Assembly: GCA_021904315.1 (NCBI GenBank)
Contig: CM038920.1
Location: forward strand, 18,724,001-18,788,000
Source of the DNA: Sphagnum magellanicum
Taxonomy: Eukaryota; Streptophyta; Sphagnopsida; Sphagnales; Sphagnaceae
Direction of reading: 5' to 3'
Length of the DNA stretch: 64,000 bases
The notes under the pieces are model-generated. The model saw only the letters and a list, made by a program, of their open reading frames with translations, searched no databases and had not been told where the DNA came from. The translations under genes and the position numbers were made by a program. Shown here piece after piece: positions 1 to 10,232 of this stretch. Position 1 is the stretch's first letter. Each line of letters begins with the position of its first letter.

Positions 1-1159
1 GGAAAGTCGAGATGAAAATATTTGTTGGATGATGACCTAATGGAGAAAAACAATATGTCGAAATATGGAAAAGACAAAAGTAGGGGTAGTTGATGGTGGC
101 CTCTTTTGCTCTTGAGAGGCCATGAATTCTTTTGCTTGTCTATTGATAGGATGTAGTGGAGTTGAGTTGGGAAGTTTAATAATGTATGACAACTACAATG
201 GTGGGTTGTTCCCTTGTGCTTGATGGATCTTGGTGACGCTGGGAACTCAGTGGGAAGTATGGCTAGTGAATGTAATGAAGGGAGGGTGATGGACTAGATA
301 AAAGGTAGAAGTTTCTTTAAAGCTAAGTGTGTAGTCTTTCAATAGTTTTGCTTGAGCATGTTCTATTGTTTTAAAAAGTAAGCATTTGTTAACATTGTTC
401 AAGTTTTGTAGAGACTTTGATACTCTTTTGTTTTGCATTGAAGTCAACATTTAGGAACCATGTAATAAAACAATATGAAAATGTTTGTGTATCTAGTGGA
501 TACGATGAAAAACCTTAGGGGACTTAAGGGTTGGTCTATAGCAATTGACATCAAGAATTTAGGTTAGTGGAAGTATTAGCAGTGCATTAGTGTTGGGAAC
601 TCAGGGGAGTTATGGGTTTGGGTATCAAATTGAGTTTGGGAGACCAAAAACACACATATCCAAAAAGTTCTTTGTGAATTTGCTTGGGGATTATTTGTTG
701 GGATTGTTGGGAGATTATCATGGGATTTAATGGATTCTTGATGTGGAAAAGATCGTGATAGTCACCAAAGTGATGTTCAAAGGGATTTGATTTACCAAAT
801 CATTTAAATTTCATGTTGTTATTATGAATATTTTTAATTTAACATGATTATTGGATTTGATGCAATTGTTATAGGCACGAAAACAACCAAGACTTCATGA
901 TTTTTTAACCAAAATGAAAACAAGGGTATGCTTAGTTCTAAATCTAGATCATGAAACAAAAAAAAAACAAAAATAAGAACATGACATGTGCAAATAAAAA
1001 TCTAACAAGTTTTTATTGGAAAAAAGAAACATAATGAAGTTATGACAAGAAAATGTACACAAAATTGGTGTTGAACAAATTAAAAGTAATGGGGAATTTT
1101 AATTTTATTTATACTTATTGGGCATTTAATTCAAAGAAGTTTCGCAATGAACTTTCAGT

Positions 1160-1216
1160 CTACATGTGCCCCATGTTCACCCATGTGTATTCATGTGTGT
1201 CCCATGTGTACCCCAT
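1160..1216. repeat. CATGTG-rich short tandem repeat
   Basis: The words CCATGTG and CCCATG recur about seven times within roughly 55 bases, in units of about 10 bases with drift. It is a simple minisatellite; no function is implied. Confidence 0.5.
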
Positions 1217-1229
1217 GTGCACCTACGTG

Positions 1230-1465
1230 TGAATTATGAATGAATTAAGACTCAATTAAGAGTGGATTAAACTTAACTAATAGTGAATTGAAAGTTAATT
1301 AAAAGTGAACTAAAAGTGAACTGAAAATTAATTATAAATAAAGTAACAATTAACTAAAAATGAATTAGGATTTAACTAAAAGTGAATTAAGAATCAATTA
1401 GAAATGAATTAAAACTTAATTGAAAGTTAATCAAAAATGAATTGAAACTAAACTAAAAGCTAAGT
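1230..1465. repeat. Degenerate ~20-bp minisatellite (AGTGAATTAA-like)
   Basis: About eleven drifting units resembling AAAAGTGAATTAAAACTTAA follow one another. The A/T-biased alternation of GAATTA and TTAATT makes many partial inverted repeats. It is an old local tandem duplication with no coding content. Confidence 0.55.
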
Positions 1466-3574
1466 ACAAAGATGAACATTCAAATGAGTGAACTCCATGA
1501 CATTGACATCAGTGACAACAATAATTGTGAAAACATTGTGTTAAACATTTATACATTTTACATTTGTTTGAGTGCACTTTCACATTTGTTGTGTATTCAA
1601 TGATATTAATAATTTAACATTTATAAAACAATGGGTTAAGCACCAATTACACAATCCTATTTTTTGTTATAACCCTTCCTATAAAGAAAAAGGATAAGCT
1701 TACTTCTTAAAAGTGGGAAGGATCTTACATGTATATGCATGTGTAGGAACTATCCCTTCTTATGCTTCGTGATCTACATATGTTTATGTTCATGTAAAGG
1801 TTTTGTGGTTTATAATGCATATAGAGCCACGGGTGGGGACTTTAATGTGAAGTTGAACTTGGTTATTGTTCCATCCTAGGCCCCATATTTTGGGGATGAG
1901 TCCACCTTCAAGGCTTCACAAGTTTAAAACCATAAATGTGCATGATGTGACCTACATTTGATGTTACATGTTCTTAATTTTCAATCTTCCTTCATTTTTT
2001 CATTTTCCTTTCATTATGGTTGTCACAATTTGTTTGATTATTAAAGGTTTTTTTTTTCTAGTTGTTTTCAAATCTGATTTTTTTGACCATTTCAACATAG
2101 AGGGCTCATAATTTTAAAAAATAATAAAAAAAAAAAAAATGCCAAAACTACCCATGTACTACAATGTTGTGCATTTAATGTTATTTCATGATTAGTTTGG
2201 GGGTTTGGTTTTCTAATATATAGAGGGACTTTAAAGTTAATTCATTATTGGGTGTCAAATGGCAAATGGAAGCCCAATTAATGAAGGGTGGAATGGGCCT
2301 TGACTTTGCAGATTTTTCTATTAAGCAAAGGATTTTTTTGCCCTACCCTATTATTATTTAGTTTTATAATATGCACATTATTGAAGCCACCTTAAATTTA
2401 ATTATAATTTTTTTCTTACATCAAATTTTGATACCATATATTTATTTAAAATTTAGTTTCAATATTTGAAATTGTGAAAAATCATGAAGATGCAACTCAA
2501 CATGGTAAGATCATGTGATAAAACTACTATTTTTTCAACATACTATATGTATTCAATATATTTTTCAATTAGATAATTGAAAGGTGACAAAGCAAAATAC
2601 TTATTTAAGTTGAAGTTGTTTTCAAAATGATTCAATTATCAATGGTGTCGAAAGATTTATAAAAAATAGAGTTGACACATCTATCTACCATATTGGCTTC
2701 TTTGAACATAGGCATGTTGAGTGGTAGGAATAAAATTGGAGCAAACAATAAAGGCACAACAAAATGTTGTGGATGAAGAAGTATTTCAAATAATTTAACA
2801 TCTTAAGGTCTTCATAATTCTTCAAAGACTAATGAGTTAAATTGTGAGTCAAGTCTTCAAAATTCTCTAACAAAAGGACTCATTCTCAATATATTGGTTG
2901 TGTACAATGTGCAAAATCTCATTCCTCTTGAAAAAATGAAGATGGTCTATAAAAAATGAGTTTATCCTTATGCAATTTAAACCATGCCCCCATGTTCTTA
3001 CATCCCAATAGAGTTCAAGGTAAACATGGTGCAGTAATATCATTATCTAATATGAAACATAAGGTCTTTCCTGTGATTTGATGGTGGTGACATAACCCTA
3101 ACTCTTCCTACCAAAAGCATGACAAAAGAGAAAAGAGTAAAAAGACCAAGACAATGAAATGGAGGAAGATGAAGACATAGCAATATAGCCTACACCCATA
3201 GTGTAACTTAACCTTCATTGTTGAAGAGTGAAACATTGTGATTAGGGGCTTTTGACAAGGCTTATAGGCAAGCATTCATTGTACCTTGACTAATCGCATG
3301 TCAAATCTTACACCTAACATTCACCAAGATTTTGAGAACAACTTTCTAACAATGGTGGACAAATTGATGGAAAGGCAATAATTGCCAAGTGCACATCACT
3401 TGTCTTAGTGATTTACTAGTGTTTGCTTGTTTGAATACTTGAAGATAATTAATTGTCTTTAATTTTTGCACTTGATAATGACAAGGAGGTAGTGACATCA
3501 AATTGCAAAGATCGCATTGGGGGGGAATAATAGAATTAGACATTGAAGGAATGGCATGTAAGGAACATCTCGCT

Positions 3575-4015
3575 ATGAAGGAAGGTAGTTTGTTTTGTTT
3601 TGTTTTGTAGTTATGAGATCCACTGATCGGGGATGCTTCAGATTGTGTTCTTGGTGTCTTTGGAAAGCTCTCGACAAGGAGGGGTGCATGGGCTTGGTTC
3701 CATGACGTTTGAACTTGTGGTGCAAAAGTTCTTGAATATTGAATGATTTCTTCATTGAAAGTTAGATTAAATTGTAGCTGAAAATTTAGGAGGAATTGGA
3801 ATGTGCCTTTGGTGTTGTTGAAAAGATCTTGATGAGCAGGATTTAATGGAATTTTTTGAGTAAGATTTGGATTCAGAATGTGGGAGATATTGATTTTTAA
3901 GTGATTTCTGCTGCTGAAAATTCAAATAAATTCCAAAAAACCAGGTTTTGGAAGGAAATATCAGTTGAGGATGTGGTAACACTTGGGCCAACGGCACAGG
4001 CCACACTAGTTGATC
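3575..4015 (-). repeat. Dispersed repeat, copy 1 (inverted relative to 16.85-17.26 kb)
   Basis: Read on the minus strand, this segment matches the plus strand at 16,845-17,265 over its whole length of about 430 bases, with scattered substitutions. Both copies translate to the shared string SKTWFFGIYLNFQ and then to SKS, NSIKSCSS and HQRHIPIP in the same order. The shared reading is interrupted in both, so it is ancestral sequence and not a live gene. I cannot assign it to a transposon superfamily. Confidence 0.75.
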
Positions 4016-4645
4016 TTATAACAATTGTGGTTGAACATTTTGGACAAGGATAACTCTCTTCCAGTTGATTTCTTTCTTTTATTTTAGCAAAGTACCCACT
4101 ATGTCATCAGTTCCACTGAAATGAAAACTGAAATTACAATCCATGGGTCCAGTCATAACCTTGTCAGTGTTGCAATGCAAAGTATTAGACCATCACCTTC
4201 ATCATGAATTGCAATGACTAGTTGCCCTTACTGATCCCCCACTGACTCACTTAAAGGCGCCCCAAAACAAGTGCACACCATTTCTGGATCTTGTTTTCAG
4301 CCAGAAGTCATTTCCACAATGCAAGCAAACAACAATCAGATTAAACTCATAGTTGAAAAAAAATCTACTTTGCAGGAAGATTTCAACCATGGGTGAGCAT
4401 CTATTTTTCTTGTTGAAGTTCATAAACAGGCACCTCAACATTGTAGATTGATTGACTGATCAAGAAGGAAATGTGGGTTTGTTATTTTTCTCAACAGACA
4501 ATGATCACAGAAGTTTCGAAACTACGAGTTTGCTGTGGAACCAAGAGTCATTGTATCTCTATTCAAGCAAAATCAAGAGAGGGCTGTGAAATTGTGCATT
4601 GCTGAAATCTGAGTAACAACCACTGTTTGCTTAAGATGTTATCAC

Positions 4646-6551
4646 CTAAAAACTCCATAGATCATCACCTGGTTTCTTGGACTTGGTTAAATCAGATTCA
4701 AGTGTGTTGGAACTGTTGTTGAATGGAAGAACTGTGACTTCATTAATATTTTGCTCAGTCTCTAGTAGTGACGAGATCTCCTTTTTGACATTGTTGTTGT
4801 CAACAGTAAGCCCCTCAGCCTTCAGCTCCTCATCCACTAATTTCCAGAGATCCACATTAGCCCTCTTGGTAATGGGTTCCAGATTGAGATCCTTGGTACA
4901 AGCATGGGCTTCAGCTGCATAGGGAGCATCCACTAACACACTGCTGCTGGCATCAAGCTTAAGTCCCTTAATAGTCATCGTCCCAATGTTTACTGCAACA
5001 CAAACAAGGATAGTAAGAATTCAAGCCAATTGTGCGATCATTGAAACTAAAGTGGAGTTGTTGGTTTTGTGGAATCACTTGATCCTGCAGCTTCTTGACG
5101 ATCCTGCAGTTGGGTCTCACTGTATAGCTTCCAGAGTGAAACTGGGAGAAAAAAATTCCTTTGGAAAAGAAATATTGCAGGAAGAAGAAATTGAGAGAAA
5201 AAAGATTTTGTGGCCTTACCAACAGCATCAAGTCCTACCAAAGATGGGAAGAATTGTTTTATGTAATGTTCAGCTTTGTTATCTGCCTTGAGTGTTTCAC
5301 ACTCAAATGAAATGACCGGTAGCTGCTCCCCAACTCCTTGAGGATTGCCTGTCCCTCGAACTAACTCCTCTTCCCATCTGCATTTTCCCACATTCAAACC
5401 TCAGCAGTTGAGAGGTGCTGGATCCAATACTACCAGTCACATTCTAAAAGAAACACATGTGCTCGGGTTTCAAATAATCAAACTGCAAATCAAAGTGCAC
5501 AATTTGCAGGGATGAAGGAAATTTGGGTGGAGATTGTAGGAAAGCTAAAACTATACCCATGGATATCACAGGCACTGGAGAGGCGAGCTGCATCTAGTCC
5601 CCTGCGCTCAACCACAACAGATGTCTCTTTCCTTGTCTGCATTTACACACAAAACATCATCACAAAATACTCCCACAATTGCTTCCACATCTGTAAGAAA
5701 AAGAAAAAATTGCTGTCAGTGGTGTTGATCTTGAAGGGAAACTTCTGTTGCAGCAAAATTGCTAAATTGTCCAGAAACATCAAAGAACCTTGAACAACAA
5801 GAACTTTTGTTCACAGGATTTCATACTCACACAGCTGTCATATTTCCTCACATCAACTCAACTACTCCTTTCAGTCTGGTCCTTCACCCAAAAAAAATGC
5901 TTCAGGAAGAGAGCTAGTATCTGGTTAATAAGATGGTAAGCAACGTTTGGCAACAATGAGACCACCACATCAAAGCAGCCTGAGACCACATCAAAGCAGT
6001 GTGACAATCTTTGGCTAAGACATTCGAATTTCTGCCAGCGTGCAGGTTGCAGTTGCTTCACCCATTTTGTGTCTCATCTCACATCATTTCAATGATGAGA
6101 TTCTTTGGCTTGCGGTTTAGGGTTTAGGGTTGCTGGATTGCCGTGACTCTGGATTGCAGTCTACATTTCAACGTTGGTTGCTTCTCAGGATTTGAGAAAA
6201 CTGCAGATCATGCAAAACCCTTGGTGGTGCTGGTGCTTTACCTACCTTGGTTTTGCCTCAGTTGCAAAACCTGATCAGTGGAAATGCCTAAAACCCTACT
6301 CCTCTCTGTCCAGAAAAAGGCTGCCCAGAGGAAAGAGAGAGAGAGAGAGAACAGCAACAAGAGGAAATGCAAGAAGAGCAAGATGAACCAACCTTCCTTC
6401 AAGAGTTGAAACCCCACTAAACCCTGAAGCAAGCAATCAAACTAGGGAGAGAGGGAGAGAAAAATGGGGCGAAAAACAGTCAGAAAGAAAACATACAGTA
6501 AAGTCCAGGATGGTGAAATTCAGCAACCGGTGATCTTCGCCTCGGCTGCAT
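4646..6551 (-). CDS. Spliced gene of unknown function, about 226 aa
   Basis: The proposed model has five coding exons on the minus strand: 6551-6497, 6287-6242, 5631-5557, 5377-5220 and 4992-4646, with GT donors and AG acceptors and a continuous frame. The last three exons are the firmest. They encode a block beginning KETSVVVERRGLDAARL, then ACDIHGWEEELVRGTGNPQG, ISFECETLKADNKAEHYI and LDAVVNIGTMTIKGL, ending in a Lys/Asp-rich tail and GDDLWSF before the stop. No signal peptide or membrane segment is evident, and it looks like a soluble acidic protein. The first two small exons are inferred from splice consensus and frame only. The 5631 acceptor lies 5 bases past another AG that would break the frame. 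I do not recognise the family; the regular splicing and compositional complexity argue for a real, constrained gene. Confidence 0.6.
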
Positions 6552-6559
6552 TCTCTCTC

Positions 6560-7900
6560 ACATGGTATCTCTGCAACAAGTGATTGTGGGATTGTGGAGT
6601 CAGAATCAAATGCTAACCACCCATCGCTAAACCCTAAACGACCCAAAAACAAGAGAAAAAGAAAAGAAACCCAAGCACCCACAGTTGATTCCCAGTGAAC
6701 TTGGTTCTGGAGATGATGATGATGATGCAGCAGATGGGTGGGCAGGCAGGCAGGGATCCATCCTTACCAGTGCCGAAGAGTCCCAAGCAAGTGGAAGATG
6801 CTGGGTGAATAAAATGACCCGAGACTGAACCTGAAGGCAACCATGCAAGAACAGCGATTCCCTCCAAATCTCTTCTTCTTTTCTTCTTCTCTTGTTCTTG
6901 TTCTTGTTCTTGTTCTTCTCCTCGAACTCCTCTGTCACCCATCATCAGCGTTCCTTCACATTTTCTCTTGATGCAGATCCTTCCTTCAAAAACTCTCTCA
7001 CCCATTCCTCTCTGTCTTGTTGCAGATCCTTTTTTTTCTGTCAAAATCTCTCAGTCACCACCAAATTCACTTCTCTCTTCTGCAAACTTTTGCTTTCCCT
7101 TCAGACACTTGTGAAGTACCTCTGCACTTTGAGAGCATGGGAGGGTATGTGAGGACCATGTCTGTTTTTGACCTTGATGCATTTAGGTTTTCCTACAAGC
7201 GATTTCTTTGGGAATTGGGTGCAAAATTGCTCCAGTTGTTGACATTATTGCAGCATGCATGAATGGGTTCTTCTTAATGTCAGAGGCTGGAGAAGGAGAA
7301 GGAAGGAGGAGGAATTCATGTTTGCTGAATCCACCAAAACCCTAAACCCTAAACCTGTAAGTGTCTTTGCTTTGGTTTTTGTTTGGTTTGTAGGATTGTT
7401 CCTTTTCGTTTTTTGGTGGAGGAGAAGGAGAGGGAAGGGGTGTGCACGTGCTCTGGATTTGGTGCTTTGGTTTTTGTTTTCTTTGTTTGATTGATTCTTT
7501 TGGTTTTTGGTGGAGGAGAGGGAAGGGGATGTGTAAATGACATGTTCTGGATTGGGGAGCATTGTGTGCTGTAACATCATGACTTGCATAAAATGTGGTT
7601 TCATCCCTGAATTTGCAACAAACATGATGGGGTTGGTTACTCTGCTAAAGTGGAGTTGCATGTGAGGAGTACAGGGTTTTGGGTTTAAAGGAGCATACTT
7701 TGAAGACTGAAAAATTCTGGTGAAAGGAACTATATCGTGAAGTTCAGTATGTAGGTGTGCTATTGCATTCTGAATACAGAGTGCTGTGCTCAAAGATCAG
7801 AATGGACATGTAATCCTCCAAAGAACAACATTTCAAAGAACAGAGTTCTTAGACATATAATCTTCCTCCTCTTCTGAGACCTTTTTGTGTTGTTCTCTCC
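6560..7900. other. Upstream region with telo-box motifs and pyrimidine-rich tracts
   Basis: This is the 5' flank of the minus-strand gene ending at 6551. It contains CT-rich stretches (about 6,870-6,920 and 6,960-7,090) and a doubled AAACCCTAAACCCTAAAC telo-box near 7,340; a related GGTTTAGGGTTTAGGG lies inside the gene near 6,116. Telo-boxes occur in many plant promoters. The open frames here are low-complexity Ser/Leu/Phe strings from the CT tracts and do not look coding. Confidence 0.4.
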
Positions 7901-7919
7901 ATTCAACAAAGGCAAACCC

Positions 7920-8129
7920 ATGTACAACAATTCTTGGTGGGCAAATAAATCCGCACAGTTGGAGAACCTTGCCAACTGGAAATTATTCAACCTGATGGAT
8001 GTTACAGGATCTGCATTTTCAGCTATTGATTCTCTTCTTATGATCCCTATATCATCGGACCAAAAGAAGATTTGGCTTGTGGTTGCACTTGGGGTATGGA
8101 AACTTGAAACTTCCAAAGAAGTAATTATG
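7920..8129 (+). CDS. Candidate exon, unidentified (possible divergent gene)
   Basis: An open frame starts at an ATG at 7,920 with MYNNSWWANKSAQLENLANW and continues through SAIDSLLMIPISSDQKKIW and LVVALGVWKLETSKE. Composition is balanced, unlike the surrounding low-complexity frames, and a consensus-like GTATGC donor follows at about 8,130. I cannot connect it to further exons and recognise no domain. It could be an exon of a plus-strand gene divergent from the 4.6-6.5 kb gene, a lncRNA, or chance. Confidence 0.22.
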
Positions 8130-8189
8130 GTATGCTACAGAATCTACTTGCAAACAAACCCATGTGGAGTTTTCTCTCTGTAACTTAAT

Positions 8190-10230
8190 TCTCCAGTTCA
8201 TCTCTGTAACAGTTGATAGTGTTAGTAGAACCAATAATGCAAGGGTTTTTTGCGTTTTGAAGAGACTTCAAATGTGTCCAGAGTTTCTTTCCTTCATTTG
8301 TTTATTTGCTAGACAAGATGTGGACGGAACAGGGCCAATGAAAACACATTCAAAGAATAAGCTGTATTGTTAAGAAGTCCTTAGTACACCATAGTACCTT
8401 TGCCATTTGAGCAGTAATAGAATTATTTTCAATAAATGCTGATTTTCCTCAAAATCGGCTGCTGCTCGCAATGCTGAAAGTTCTAGAAGTTTGCTTGACA
8501 TGACAATTGACTGCTTGCCCTAAAGCTTGGTGTTGCAAGTAGTGCAAAATTACTTGGCATTTTTTCTTTTGGCTAACCTCACCCGTAGAAATTTCAGGAA
8601 ATTTTTATTTTTTATTGTCATAGTGAAAAAGGAGAAATTTCACGATTTTATTTAATTTATTTATTATTGTTGAAGTGAAAAAATGAGGGGAAAAAAAAAA
8701 TTGTCAAGAAGATGCCACAATGGTCAAGGTACTACAGTATTTGTCACCTTTGTTTCTTCGTGGTCAAGATATTACTGTCAGAAACAGCAGCCAGATGACC
8801 CTCCGAAGAAGCTACTTAGTTTCAACCAGCAACAAAATATGACATCTAGAAGTGAATAGTATATCTTCCTTTTTTCTTCATTGTCAACAATTTGGGTGTC
8901 ATGCAGGTGTAAACTCTTATATCATGTAGTTAAATTTTCTACATGCTGAAACCCGATTCATGTTAAAAATCTACCTCTATTGACTAAAAATGCACAACAC
9001 CCAAAAAAAAAAGACAAAAAAAAATTCATGAGAATCACCTGAATTTACTTAAAAAATGATCCTAAAATATAAAAATGCTTCACATCCAGTATTCATTCAT
9101 GAAAGTCACCTGTACATTAAAAAGAAATATTAGGTGATGGTAATCCTAATAGAGGTTCTTGAAGGTGTGTTTTGTGAATGAAGCCAAGTGCAGTGATTTT
9201 ATTTGTAAAGGTTTGTTTGAGGGTCCATTCCCGCAGGCAGATTCAAAAGCCAAGAACCCAAAGGAGGACTAGAAATTGTAGGCTGAGGAATAACTATTGA
9301 GACTATAGGAGGAGGAGCAGTTTCAGAAGCTTCCACAAATCCAACAGAAAAAAAGCTATTGGCCTCTGTTGCAGGTGGGTCCACCTGACGCTGCTGCGGT
9401 AGAGCTCAAGATAGACACTCCACCCAAAAGCTTAGTACTTGCCTCTTGACTTAGGCCCACCGAGGAGTTGAACATGCTTGAAGTCTAACTAGACTAGACC
9501 CTCTTAGATCAAAGAATGTCCTTAATGCCAAATGACCAATTCACCAAAAGCTCATTTGTCTCCTTCTCAAGATTATGTTCCTTGTTTTCTGACAACACAG
9601 ATTTTCATCATATTCCATGATTGCATGAGATTCCATGATATGTGCTATTACATGACATATCATCGAATCTCATGCACACGTATCATGCACACACACCTGA
9701 GAACATTCACAGTTTGTAATTTGTTTCAGACAAATTTATCTCAAGATGAACCCAACAACTACAATCTGCAGAATATATGTGCTCATTGCAGAATTTGCAT
9801 ACACACCCATGGCAGAATTTGCATATTTGCTGGTCATTGCAGAATTTGCAGTTCTGGATTTCAGAACTGCTTTGCACTAACTTCAATCTCATCAATGTCA
9901 AAGTCATATACACCGTAGTTGAGAACTGAAACCAAAATTTTACCAATGTACAAATCAAATCTCCAATCGGGATTTCTCAAATAGTAGCAACATCTTAAAT
10001 TTGTATCCTACTCTTTCCTTTACAAAAAAAACAAATTCACAAATGTCCTCCTCACCATGAATTTTTTTTCCCTCTCATAGCAAAAATGGACCTGCATGCA
10101 TTATAAAACAAGTTATTGATGCAAGCGCTAATGGATTTCCTCAGTGGCTGTATGATTTCATTTCCCTTCAGCAGCTATTGATGATGACTTCTCTGTATCT
10201 CTGTCTGTGTCTCCATATCTCTCCCTTTTC
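8190..10230. other. Intergenic DNA, no gene supported
   Basis: No convincing coding region. An AT-rich stretch near 8,570-8,700 resembles the AAGTGA/TTTCAC fold-back family seen elsewhere in the window. A frame at 9,199-9,384 (minus) is short and Pro/Ser-rich, without support. Confidence 0.5.
9760..9875. repeat. Short repeat of GCAGAATTTGCA
   Basis: The palindrome-like word GCAGAATTTGCA or near variants occurs four times in about 100 bases, alternating with CATTTGC/CATTGC. Each unit is partly self-complementary. It is a local minisatellite and could be binding-site clustering or chance. Confidence 0.4.
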
Positions 10231-10232
10231 AG

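Larger units (their letters stand above)
1..3570. other. AT-rich intergenic DNA, no gene seen
   Basis: No reading frame here looks coding: all are short, lack recognisable domains and are interrupted on both strands. The content is AT-rich, with homopolymer A/T runs and two short degenerate minisatellites listed separately. It is probably decayed transposon sequence, but I recognise no transposase or reverse transcriptase. Confidence 0.6.

Noticed and set aside
6627..7044. Minus-strand frames of 103 and 136 codons
   Set aside because: Low-complexity Lys/Asn/Glu and Ser runs from CT-rich DNA. They overlap each other in two frames and do not join the downstream gene by a convincing splice.
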